5,877 bases of DNA from Rhodobacter sp. (GTDB lineage Bacteria; Pseudomonadota; Alphaproteobacteria; Rhodobacterales; Rhodobacteraceae), in NCBI GenBank assembly GCA_013824045.1, contig PNND01000390.1, forward strand, positions 1-5,877, written 5' to 3'. Below are positions 1-5,398 of the stretch, piece after piece (positions within the stretch are counted from its first letter, which is position 1; every line of letters starts with the position of its first letter). Below the pieces are notes generated by a model that did no database searches, was not told the origin of the DNA, and worked only from the letters and a program-made list of their open reading frames with translations. The translations under genes were made by a program, and so were the position numbers.

Positions 1-490
1 GCACCGTCAGATTGCCCGAAGCCAGCGCCTGCATCATCGCCTGCGCCGCCGCCTCACCCGCGGCCTCTGCTGCGGCGATCCGCGCCTGTTCTTCCGGCGA
101 CCGCCCCGCTTCCGGGCCGTCACGGTTGGGCGCCTGTCCCTCATCCCCGGTGGGCGGCTCCTCGCCTTCCACCGTATCGGGCGGCAGGCCCTGCGGCTTG
201 AAATCCATCTCCAGAACCACGCCGCCCTCGGCATTATCGAGGATCGGGGCGACCATCTCGGTCCCGAATGTCTCGCGCATTGACCCGGCCATCTTCTTGA
301 AGCTCACCTCGTCGAACTTCGCAAATCCAAGGATCAGAACGAAGAACGCCATAAGGTTCGTCGCGATATCCGCAAAGGTTGCCAGCCATGCCGGCGCACC
401 AACCGGTGGGCATTTCGGGCCGTCATCATCGTCGTCCTCGTCATAGACGGGCGGTGGACGCAGCAGTGTGAGCTTTGCGGAACTTGCCAT
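1..490 (-). CDS. motB: Flagellar motor stator protein MotB/PomB, N-terminal part (cut by left window edge)
   Basis: MotB pairs with MotA to form the inner-membrane stator; its single membrane helix carries the Asp that binds the coupling ion, and its periplasmic OmpA-like domain anchors the unit to peptidoglycan. Reading from ATG at 490 gives 163 open codons to the window edge. Residues 17-23 are an acidic run (DEDDDDD) in the cytoplasmic tail. Residues 28-58 contain PPVGAPAWLATFAD and the membrane helix, with the ion-binding Asp at 41, followed by FKKMAGSM (64-71), which resembles the plug segment of Vibrio PomB. From about residue 80 a Pro/Glu then Ala-rich linker begins; the OmpA-like domain would lie outside the window. 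The start lies 12 bases after the motA stop, with a G-rich stretch (TTGGGGTAA on the minus strand) as a weak ribosome site, so translational coupling is likely. An Asn at 45 inside the helix, four residues after the Asp, is a notable polar residue. Family call is firm; ion specificity is not. Confidence 0.9.
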   Translation of the reverse strand, partial: MASSAKLTLLRPPPVYDEDDDDDGPKCPPVGAPAWLATFADIATNLMAFFVLILGFAKFDEVSFKKMAGSMRETFGTEMVAPILDNAEGGVVLEMDFKPQGLPPDTVEGEEPPTGDEGQAPNRDGPEAGRSPEEQARIAAAEAAGEAAAQAMMQALASGNLTV

Positions 491-502
491 CGTTTACCCC
501 AA

Positions 503-1264
503 TCACGCAGCCATCAGCCGCGCCTGTTCCTTCGGCGGCAGAACGGTGACCATCTGGTCCTGAACGCTGCGCGGGCTGTCGCCCCGCGCAATCGCACGCA
601 ATCCTTCCAGAACCATCTCGCGATAGGTGACTTCATCCGCGCTATAGCCTTCCAGCTTTGCAAGCATGGGCCCGAACAACACGTTTGCGATCAGCGCGCC
701 ATAAAGCGTGGTCAGCAACGCCACGGCCATGGCCGGACCGATGGATTTCGGATCCGACATGTTGCCCAGCATCAGCACCAGACCAATAAGCGTGCCCACC
801 ATCCCCATCGCCGGGCCATAGTCGATCCAGGCCTTCAACGCGCTGTGGTTGCCATCATGGCGCGCCTTCATCGCCTTGATCTCTTGCTTCATCGCCTTGA
901 CCAGCTTGCCTTCATCTGCCCCGTCGATCAGCATCTGCAAACCGCGCTCAAAGAACCGGTCGGGCACCTGCTGGCCCTCAAGCGCCATCATCCCGTCCTT
1001 GCGCGCCAGCGCGGCCAGCTCCACCATCCGCTCCACGATTGCTGGCATGTTGAACGTGGTAGGCTTGAACGCCTTACCCATCGCCTTGAAATGGCCGATG
1101 AACACGCCCATCGGCATCTTCATCATCACGATGAAAAAGGTGCCGCCGAACACGATGACAACGGATGCATAGTCGACAAAGGGCGCAACACCGCCCGCAA
1201 AGATCATCGACCCGATGATCATGACGACCGCCCCGACCAGCCCGATTAGGGTTGCGATATCCAT
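503..1264 (-). CDS. motA: Flagellar motor stator protein MotA (PomA-like)
   Basis: MotA subunits form the ring of the stator around MotB and turn ion flow into torque on the rotor protein FliG. The protein has 253 residues, the same length as Vibrio PomA and shorter than E. coli MotA (295). Membrane helices are seen at about 4-22, 29-49, 148-168 and 177-200, with a charged cytoplasmic loop between the second and third. The loop holds R88, K89 and E96, matching the rotor-contacting charges of PomA. D31, P151, T158, T185 and T186 also fall at PomA positions, in the motifs YGPAMGMVGTLIGLV and AVALLTTLYGALIANV. ATG at 1264 has GGAG at 1272-1275 seven bases upstream. It is first in a unit with motB, divergent from fliC. 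It resembles sodium-type stators, but several proton-type MotA proteins share these threonines, so the coupling ion cannot be read from sequence alone. Confidence 0.96.
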   Translation of the reverse strand: MDIATLIGLVGAVVMIIGSMIFAGGVAPFVDYASVVIVFGGTFFIVMMKMPMGVFIGHFKAMGKAFKPTTFNMPAIVERMVELAALARKDGMMALEGQQVPDRFFERGLQMLIDGADEGKLVKAMKQEIKAMKARHDGNHSALKAWIDYGPAMGMVGTLIGLVLMLGNMSDPKSIGPAMAVALLTTLYGALIANVLFGPMLAKLEGYSADEVTYREMVLEGLRAIARGDSPRSVQDQMVTVLPPKEQARLMAA

Positions 1265-1297
1265 GTTGCCGCTCCAGGGATTTTGGTTCCGTCCCCT

Positions 1298-1305
1298 AGA
1301 ACGGC
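1298..1305 (-). promoter_or_regulatory. Possible sigma-28-type -10 element for motAB
   Basis: On the minus strand GCCGTTCT lies 33 bases before the motA ATG. Its first half matches the GCCGATAA -10 element of FliA (sigma-28) promoters, and it shares GCCGTT with the candidate -10 in front of fliC in the same intergenic region. No good TAAA -35 is found 14 or 15 bases upstream (TATC or ATCA instead), so this is a weak call. No sigma-54 -24/-12 motif (GG, ten bases, GC with the usual flanks) was found for motA. Confidence 0.25.
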
Positions 1306-1436
1306 AGCATTTTCGTCAATGATACCCCTGCCTGTGAAGATGCGCGGATAAATGCGGGCGCCCATATGGAATCTGGAACGCGCGCGCGTAGGGCGGGGGG
1401 CGGCTCTAAGAAAATCAGGAATTTTCGCTCCGGCGC

Positions 1437-1462
1437 TAAACATCCCCATATCAGGCCGTTGT
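1437..1462 (+). promoter_or_regulatory. Candidate sigma-28 (FliA) promoter of fliC
   Basis: TAAA at 1437-1440, then 14 bases, then GCCGTTGT at 1455-1462. The FliA consensus known from enterics is TAAA, about 15 bases, GCCGATAA; the -35 is exact and the GCCG core of the -10 is exact. Transcription would start near 1469, leaving a leader of about 47 bases with a strong ribosome site. The position and the general rule that flagellin is a late, FliA-dependent gene support it. The -10 tail is imperfect, and no better sigma-54 or sigma-70 promoter was seen in 1265-1515. Confidence 0.5.
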
Positions 1463-1501
1463 CATTCCCGAGCGCAGAAGACAGCGCGACGGTAACTTTT
1501 C

Positions 1502-1507
1502 AGGAGG
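1502..1507 (+). promoter_or_regulatory. Ribosome binding site of fliC
   Basis: A full AGGAGG lies eight bases before the ATG at 1516. It decides the start: upstream in-frame codons (open back to 1366) have no such site and would add about 50 residues in front of the conserved flagellin N terminus. A strong site suits a highly expressed filament protein. Confidence 0.9.
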
Positions 1508-1515
1508 CTGAAGCC

Positions 1516-2988
1516 ATGACGACGATCAATACCAATATCGGTGCCCTGTCCGCTCAGGCGAACATGACCAAAGTGAACAACGATTTCAATACGGCTATGA
1601 CGCGTCTCTCCTCGGGTATGCGCATCAACGCCGCCAAGGACGATGCCGCCGGTATGGCCATCGCCGAAAAGATGACCTCGCAGGTCATGGGGATCAACCA
1701 GGCGGTCCGCAACGCGACCGATGGTAAGAACCTGATCGACACCACGGAAAGCGCACATGTCGAAGTCTCGAGCATGCTGCAGCGCGTCCGTGAACTGGCC
1801 GTGCAGTCGGCCTCGGACACCAACACCAGCTCTGACCGCGGCAACATCACCGCCGAGGCTCGCCAGCTGCTGCAGGAAATCAACCGCGTCGCTGAAAACA
1901 CCACCTTCAACGGCATGAAGGTCATGGACGGCTCCTTCTCGGGCAAGCAGTTCCAGATCGGTGCTGATGCAGGCCAAACCCTGTCGATCTCCATCGACAG
2001 CACCGCCGCCACCGCCATCGGCGCCTACAAGGAAGCCACGCTCGCATCGGCCTCGGCCACCGGCGTCGCGGCACAGGACATCGTCATCACCGGCGGCGCC
2101 GGCAGCGCCCAGATCAGCGCAACGGCTGGTCAGTCGGCTGAATCGCTGGCCTCCGCCGTCAACGCCGTCACGTCGCAGACCGGGGTTGCCGCAACCGCCA
2201 AGACCCAGGCAACGCTGTCCTTCACCGGTGCTGCTGCTGCGGCCGGTACGGTCAGCTTCACGCTCAACGGCACGTCCATCGGCACCGGTGTTGCCATCTC
2301 CACCGATGCAGGCGGCGCTCTGGACCTGACCTCGCTGCGCGACGCGATCAACAGCAAATCGGCCAGCACCGGCATCACCGCCACGATGGGCGATAACAAC
2401 GCTTCCATCGTGATGACCGATGCCAACGGTGGCAACATCACCATCGACGACTACACCCACACCGCCACCACCACGGGCATCACCCTGTCCATCGATGCTG
2501 ATGGTGATCCGGCCACGGCAGCTGTCACCTCGGCACTTGCCACGGGTGCGGCGACCACCATCACGGGTCAGGTCAGCTTCACGTCGACCGAATCCTTCGC
2601 GGTCAGCGCGACGGCGGCGGCGACCGGCTTCTTCGGCAACGCGGCGGCAGCCTCCTTCACCGCTGAACTGGACTCTGTCGCTGATATCGACCTGTCCACC
2701 GCCGAATCTTCGGCCAAGGCCATCGAGGTGATCGATGTCGCCCTGCAGAAGATCAGCCAGTCGCGCGGTGAACTCGGTGCCGTGTCCAACCGTCTCGACT
2801 CGACGATCTCGAACCTGACCAACATCTCGGTGTCGACTCAGGCTGCCCGGTCGCAGATCGTGGATGCTGACTTCGCCCAGGAATCGACGAACCTCGCCCG
2901 CGGCCAGATCCTCTCGCAGGCGGCCACCGCGATGCTCGCTCAGGCGAACTCGTCCAAGCAGAACGTGATGAGTCTGCTCCGCGGCTGA
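1516..2988 (+). CDS. fliC: Flagellin FliC, filament subunit
   Basis: FliC is exported by the flagellar type III apparatus and polymerises into the filament. The product has 490 residues and no cysteine. Residues 1 to about 170 are the N-terminal D0/D1 region (MTTINTNIGALSAQ at the start; LQRVRELAVQS at 88-98). Residues about 400-490 are the C-terminal D1/D0 helices (SRGELGAVSNRLDSTI at 416-431, ending in SLLRG). The middle, about 175-395, is variable, rich in Ala, Thr, Ser and Gly. It contains two segments that look like the flagellin IN motif: about 186-228, ending SAVNAVTSQTGVAATA, and about 244-290, ending DAINSKSASTGITAT. The gene stands alone between a candidate FliA promoter and a terminator, divergent from motAB. 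N and C ends resemble enteric and Rhodobacter Fla1 flagellins, and the product is longer than the usual short (roughly 270-280 aa) alphaproteobacterial flagellins. Confidence 0.97.
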   Translation: MTTINTNIGALSAQANMTKVNNDFNTAMTRLSSGMRINAAKDDAAGMAIAEKMTSQVMGINQAVRNATDGKNLIDTTESAHVEVSSMLQRVRELAVQSASDTNTSSDRGNITAEARQLLQEINRVAENTTFNGMKVMDGSFSGKQFQIGADAGQTLSISIDSTAATAIGAYKEATLASASATGVAAQDIVITGGAGSAQISATAGQSAESLASAVNAVTSQTGVAATAKTQATLSFTGAAAAAGTVSFTLNGTSIGTGVAISTDAGGALDLTSLRDAINSKSASTGITATMGDNNASIVMTDANGGNITIDDYTHTATTTGITLSIDADGDPATAAVTSALATGAATTITGQVSFTSTESFAVSATAAATGFFGNAAAASFTAELDSVADIDLSTAESSAKAIEVIDVALQKISQSRGELGAVSNRLDSTISNLTNISVSTQAARSQIVDADFAQESTNLARGQILSQAATAMLAQANSSKQNVMSLLRG

Positions 2989-3009
2989 CGGTTTACCGAC
3001 AGACAAAAG

Positions 3010-3050
3010 GATGCCCCCGGTGCATACGTACCGGGGGCATCTTTATTTTT
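3010..3050 (+). terminator. Rho-independent terminator of fliC
   Basis: A perfect stem pairs GATGCCCCCGGT (3010-3021) with ACCGGGGGCATC (3030-3041), around a loop of eight bases, and is followed by the T-rich run CTTTATTTTT. It begins 21 bases after the fliC stop. It should cut fliC transcription off from rpoN and may protect the abundant flagellin mRNA from 3' decay. Confidence 0.95.
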
Positions 3051-3087
3051 CAATGACTTACACATTGCAAAATCGGCGATCTTCCGC

Positions 3088-3109
3088 TTTTCGCCTGCTT
3101 TTCGCCTGC
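3088..3109 (+). repeat. Two tandem 11-bp repeats upstream of rpoN
   Basis: The unit TTTTCGCCTGC occurs twice back to back (3088-3098 and 3099-3109). It is flanked by partial copies: CTTCCGC before it and TTTCAGG after it. It lies about 75-95 bases before the rpoN start, inside the 132-base stretch between the fliC terminator and rpoN. Repeats spaced by one DNA turn can be binding sites for a regulator, but nothing here identifies one. It may also be simple slippage. Confidence 0.6.
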
Positions 3110-3168
3110 TTTCAGGGTGTCAAACGTTGGTTTTGCACCGCGCTACAATCCTGCGCCAAACTCTCGTC

Positions 3169-3174
3169 AAGGAG
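3169..3174 (+). promoter_or_regulatory. Ribosome binding site of rpoN
   Basis: AAGGAG lies eight bases before the ATG at 3183. This supports ATG 3183 over the GTG at 3117, which is in the same frame but has no good site and adds 22 residues not expected before the conserved N terminus. Confidence 0.85.
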
Positions 3175-3182
3175 AGCCAAAC

Positions 3183-4529
3183 ATGCAGCTTTTTACCGCC
3201 CAGTCCATCGGTCAACGCCAGTCGCTCGTCGTCACCGCCCAGCTTCAGCAGGCGATTCAACTGCTGCAGATGGGCAATACCGACCTGCAAAGCTTCATCG
3301 AATCCCAGGCCGAAGAGAACCCGTTTCTCGAGGTTGGCTCCCGCGCCGTGCAACCCAAATCCACCCGCGATCTCACCCTTCCCTCGCAACTGCGCGCGGG
3401 CGGTGATGACTGGGATCGCATCGGCCAACTGGCCGCCGATCCCGGCCCCTCGCTCTATGCCCATGTCGCAGCCGAAATCGCGCGCCTGAACCTGTCGCCT
3501 GCAGAGGCTCTGATGGCCGAGGCTTTCCTTGATGCGCTGGAACCTTCGGGCTGGCTGGGCCAGCCGCTCGCCACCATCGCCGACCGCCTGTTCATTTCCG
3601 AGGAAGAAGCCGAACACCTGCTCGTAAAACTCCAGCGGATCGAACCCGCCGGTCTCTTTGCCCGCAACCTGTCGGAATGCTTGTCGCTTCAGGCCGCCGA
3701 ACAGGGCCTGCTCACCCCGGCCTTCTCGGCCCTGCTGGACCACCTGCCGATGTTGGCGCAGGCCGATCTGCGCGGCCTCTGCCGCGCCTGCAATGTGGCG
3801 ATGGATGATCTGAAATCCATGCTGCGCCAGATCCGCAGCTTCAACCCCAAACCCGGCGCCACTTTTGATGCCACACCCATCACCCAGCGCGCCCCTGATC
3901 TGATCATCACGCGCGGCGCCGAAGGCTGGCGTGTCGATCTCAACCGCTCCACCCTGCCAACGGTCGTCGTGCGCAGCGATGAGGCCCGCCGCCTTTCGCG
4001 CCGTCAGGTCACCGCCAATGCCTATGTCGCCGAACGCCTGTCGGTCGCGCGCTGGCTGTCGCGCGCGGTGGAACACCGCAACCAGACCACGCTCAAAGTG
4101 GGGGCCGAAGTCGTGCGCCGCCAGATCGATTTCCTCGAACTCGGGGCCTCGCGCATGCGCCCCATGGTCCTGCGCGAAGTGGCCGAGGCGATCGGCGTGC
4201 ATGAAAGCACCGTCAGCCGCGTCTGCTCGGGCATCCTCATCGCCACGCCGCAGGGCACCTTCCCGCTGAAAAGCTTTTTCAGCGCCGCGCTCGCCAACCG
4301 CGATGAGGCGGGCGAAGCCGGTTCCGCATCCGCCGTGCGTCACCGCATCCAGAAAATGATCGCCACTGAGAACCCCGAAGAGCCGCTGTCAGACGATCAC
4401 ATCGCCCGCGTCATTGGTCAGGAAGATGGCGTCCAGCTTGCCCGCCGCACCGTCGCCAAGTACCGCGACCAGCTGCGTATCCCCTCTTCGGTGGATCGCC
4501 GCCGCCGCGCGATTGTCGCGCAAATGTAA
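3183..4529 (+). CDS. rpoN: RNA polymerase sigma-54 factor RpoN (probably the flagellar RpoN2 type)
   Basis: RpoN directs RNA polymerase to -24/-12 promoters and needs an AAA+ activator to open DNA. The product has 448 residues, a little shorter than E. coli RpoN (477). Region I, which contacts the activator, is at 13-50 (VVTAQLQQAIQLLQ, then ENPFLE). A short acidic/linker region follows at about 51-85, then the core-binding domain at about 86-260. The helix-turn-helix is at about 329-350 (REVAEAIGVHESTVSRV). The RpoN box that reads the -24 element is at 420-429 (ARRTVAKYRD). The ending is a basic run, RRRR, then AIVAQM. No residue expected in these motifs is missing. The gene stands alone with its own terminator, next to fliC and motAB. 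Rhodobacter species carry several rpoN copies, one serving flagella (RpoN2); assignment to that copy is from context only. Confidence 0.96.
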   Translation: MQLFTAQSIGQRQSLVVTAQLQQAIQLLQMGNTDLQSFIESQAEENPFLEVGSRAVQPKSTRDLTLPSQLRAGGDDWDRIGQLAADPGPSLYAHVAAEIARLNLSPAEALMAEAFLDALEPSGWLGQPLATIADRLFISEEEAEHLLVKLQRIEPAGLFARNLSECLSLQAAEQGLLTPAFSALLDHLPMLAQADLRGLCRACNVAMDDLKSMLRQIRSFNPKPGATFDATPITQRAPDLIITRGAEGWRVDLNRSTLPTVVVRSDEARRLSRRQVTANAYVAERLSVARWLSRAVEHRNQTTLKVGAEVVRRQIDFLELGASRMRPMVLREVAEAIGVHESTVSRVCSGILIATPQGTFPLKSFFSAALANRDEAGEAGSASAVRHRIQKMIATENPEEPLSDDHIARVIGQEDGVQLARRTVAKYRDQLRIPSSVDRRRRAIVAQM

Positions 4530-4556
4530 GGCCGCGCGATTGTCGCGCAAATGTAA
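4504..4556 (+). repeat. 26-bp tandem duplication of the rpoN 3' end including the stop codon
   Basis: Bases 4504-4529 are repeated exactly at 4531-4556, with a single G between them, so the period is 27 bases (nine codons). The first copy encodes the RpoN ending RRAIVAQM and the TAA stop. The second copy is in the same frame and would read GRAIVAQM then TAA if the first stop were passed. The first stop ends the protein, so the second copy is untranslated. The identity of the copies points to a recent slip or duplication, or to an assembly fault. Confidence 0.95.
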
Positions 4557-4568
4557 CCCCTGCAGGGG
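4557..4568. repeat. Perfect 12-bp palindrome after rpoN
   Basis: CCCCTGCAGGGG directly abuts the second copy of the rpoN 3' repeat. It has no loop and no T run, so it is not a terminator by itself. It may be a protein site or chance in GC-rich DNA. Confidence 0.6.
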
Positions 4569-4601
4569 TCGGGAAAAACAGGTCTCCCGCTCATGCAACG
4601 G

Positions 4602-4631
4602 AAAAGGCCCGCCATATCGGCGGGCCTTTTT
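4602..4631. terminator. Bidirectional rho-independent terminator between rpoN and the convergent minus-strand genes
   Basis: AAAAGGCCCGCC (4602-4613) pairs perfectly with GGCGGGCCTTTT (4619-4630) around the five-base loop ATATC. The plus strand continues with T, C, TTTT, giving a U tract after the hairpin for rpoN. On the minus strand the AAAA at 4602-4605 becomes the U tract for the gene that stops at 4687. One element therefore serves both converging units. Confidence 0.93.
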
Positions 4632-5092
4632 CTTTTCGCAAAAACAGACAAGCCACGGTCAGTAACGACAAGCGGGGCAAACCAGATCAGGCCGCCTGTT
4701 CTTCCGCTGGTGCCACAGCGGCAAACAGATAGCGGTCCCCCGGATGCCGCGCCAGATGGGCGGCATGGGCCTCTGCCTCGCCCCGCGCGGCGAACACGCC
4801 CGCAAAGCGCAGCCCACGTCCGGCCCGATCCGCGCGCAGAAAGGCCGCTCCCGTCCGCCGCACCCAAAGCCCCGCCGCAACCCAGACCACGGCCGCCAGC
4901 ACAGGCATCACCACCGCCGCAGCGGCCAGCGCCGCCACCACCGTGGCCGCCTGCGCCCACAACCGCATCTGCAACAGCCACAGGGGCGGCGCGACCAACG
5001 CCAGCAGCGACGGCATCGCAGGATAAAGGTCATAGACCCCCATCTCCGACCGCATCACCTGATAGTTCTGCAATCCCTCGGGGTCGATCCGG

Positions 5093-5131
5093 CCCCCCTC
5101 TGCCGCATCGGGCAGCGGGCAGGGCACAGGC
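5093..5131 (-). other. Likely frameshift region within the PDZ-like gene
   Basis: Moving from the upstream frame to the downstream one needs one base skipped (or two lost). The best-looking joint is after GCC (5129-5131): skipping the T at 5128 gives LGRWEA followed by VPCPLPDAAEGGRIDPEG, which keeps good codons throughout. A run of six G on the minus strand (plus-strand C, 5093-5098) is the other candidate, since homopolymers are prone to slip, but shifting there leaves a less natural stretch with rare codons in between. The exact base is inference. Confidence 0.6.
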
Positions 5132-5374
5132 TTCCCAGCGCCCCAGCCGCGCCGTCGTGGCCAGCACCAGAAACGTCTCCGTCCCGCGCCGGAACCCCAA
5201 AGCCAGCGGCTTTTCCACCCGCTCGGCAAAGCGCGCGCGCAGCGCCGCCTCGCCCCCCCGGAACGGGCGGCCATTGATCGTATCCAGCATGTCGCCGGCC
5301 CGCAGGCCCAAGGCCTGCCCCGCCGGCTCGATCCCGCCCGACCGCAGCCGCAAGGCGCTGGTCACAGGCTCGGT

Positions 5375-5385
5375 TGTGTGTGTGT
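5375..5385. repeat. Short TG/AC dinucleotide repeat at the start of the PDZ-like gene
   Basis: TGTGTGTGTGT on the plus strand is an AC repeat within codons 4-7 of the minus-strand gene starting at 5395. A change of one unit would shift the frame right after the start. At about five units it is short for a phase-variable tract. Confidence 0.7.
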
Positions 5386-5398
5386 CAATGTCCATGGG

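Larger units (their letters stand above)
4687..5395 (-). pseudogene. PDZ-like plus membrane-segment protein of unknown function, split by a +1 frameshift
   Basis: ATG at 5395 opens a frame that ends early at 5030, while the coding character moves to another frame that runs to the stop at 4687. Joining them with one base skipped near 5128 gives 235 residues. Residues about 14-80 look like a PDZ fold (GIEPAGQALGLRAGDMLDTI, then NGRPFRGGEAALRARF). Residues about 125-178 are hydrophobic, with a short segment containing APPLWLLQMRLW and then two further helices. The tail (about 179-235) is soluble and ends in a Glu/Ala stretch. The PLWLL-RLW segment and the arrangement around it recall DUF2628-type small membrane proteins, a loose likeness only. 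The start lies three bases after the stop of the upstream gene, without a clear ribosome site, which suggests coupling. After the joint the early frame uses CGA, AGA and CTA, while the later frame keeps GC-rich third positions, so the break is real in this sequence. Mutation, sequencing error and programmed shift cannot be told apart here. Confidence 0.75.

Noticed and set aside
12..446. Plus-strand open frame of 144 codons at the left edge
   Set aside because: It lies opposite motB, whose minus-strand translation shows a clear stator helix and plug motif. The plus-strand product is a low-complexity Ala/Ser/Pro sequence.
1346..1381. GG, ten bases, GC pairs as sigma-54 promoters for fliC (GG at 1346 and at 1368)
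   Set aside because: Only the bare GG/GC spacing fits; the CAC after GG and the TT before GC are absent, as expected by chance in GC-rich DNA.
1462..3006. Minus-strand open frame of 514 codons across fliC
   Set aside because: It is a shadow of the strongly supported flagellin gene. Long antisense frames are common in GC-rich DNA, and its product is an Arg/Gly-rich sequence without domains.
3144..3149. TACAAT as a sigma-70 -10 element for rpoN
   Set aside because: The hexamer is good, but no acceptable -35 lies 16-18 bases upstream, so I did not list it as a promoter.
3117..3182. Earlier GTG start for rpoN
   Set aside because: It would add 22 residues with no family likeness and has no good ribosome site, while ATG 3183 has AAGGAG eight bases upstream and begins at the expected N terminus.
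3120..4343. Minus-strand open frame of 407 codons across rpoN
   Set aside because: It lies opposite RpoN with all its motifs; the translation is Gly/Ala/Arg-rich without recognisable domains.
4744..5277. Plus-strand open frame of 177 codons at the right
   Set aside because: It lies opposite the PDZ-like gene and its product is a His/Arg/Pro-rich low-complexity sequence with no ribosome site or domain.
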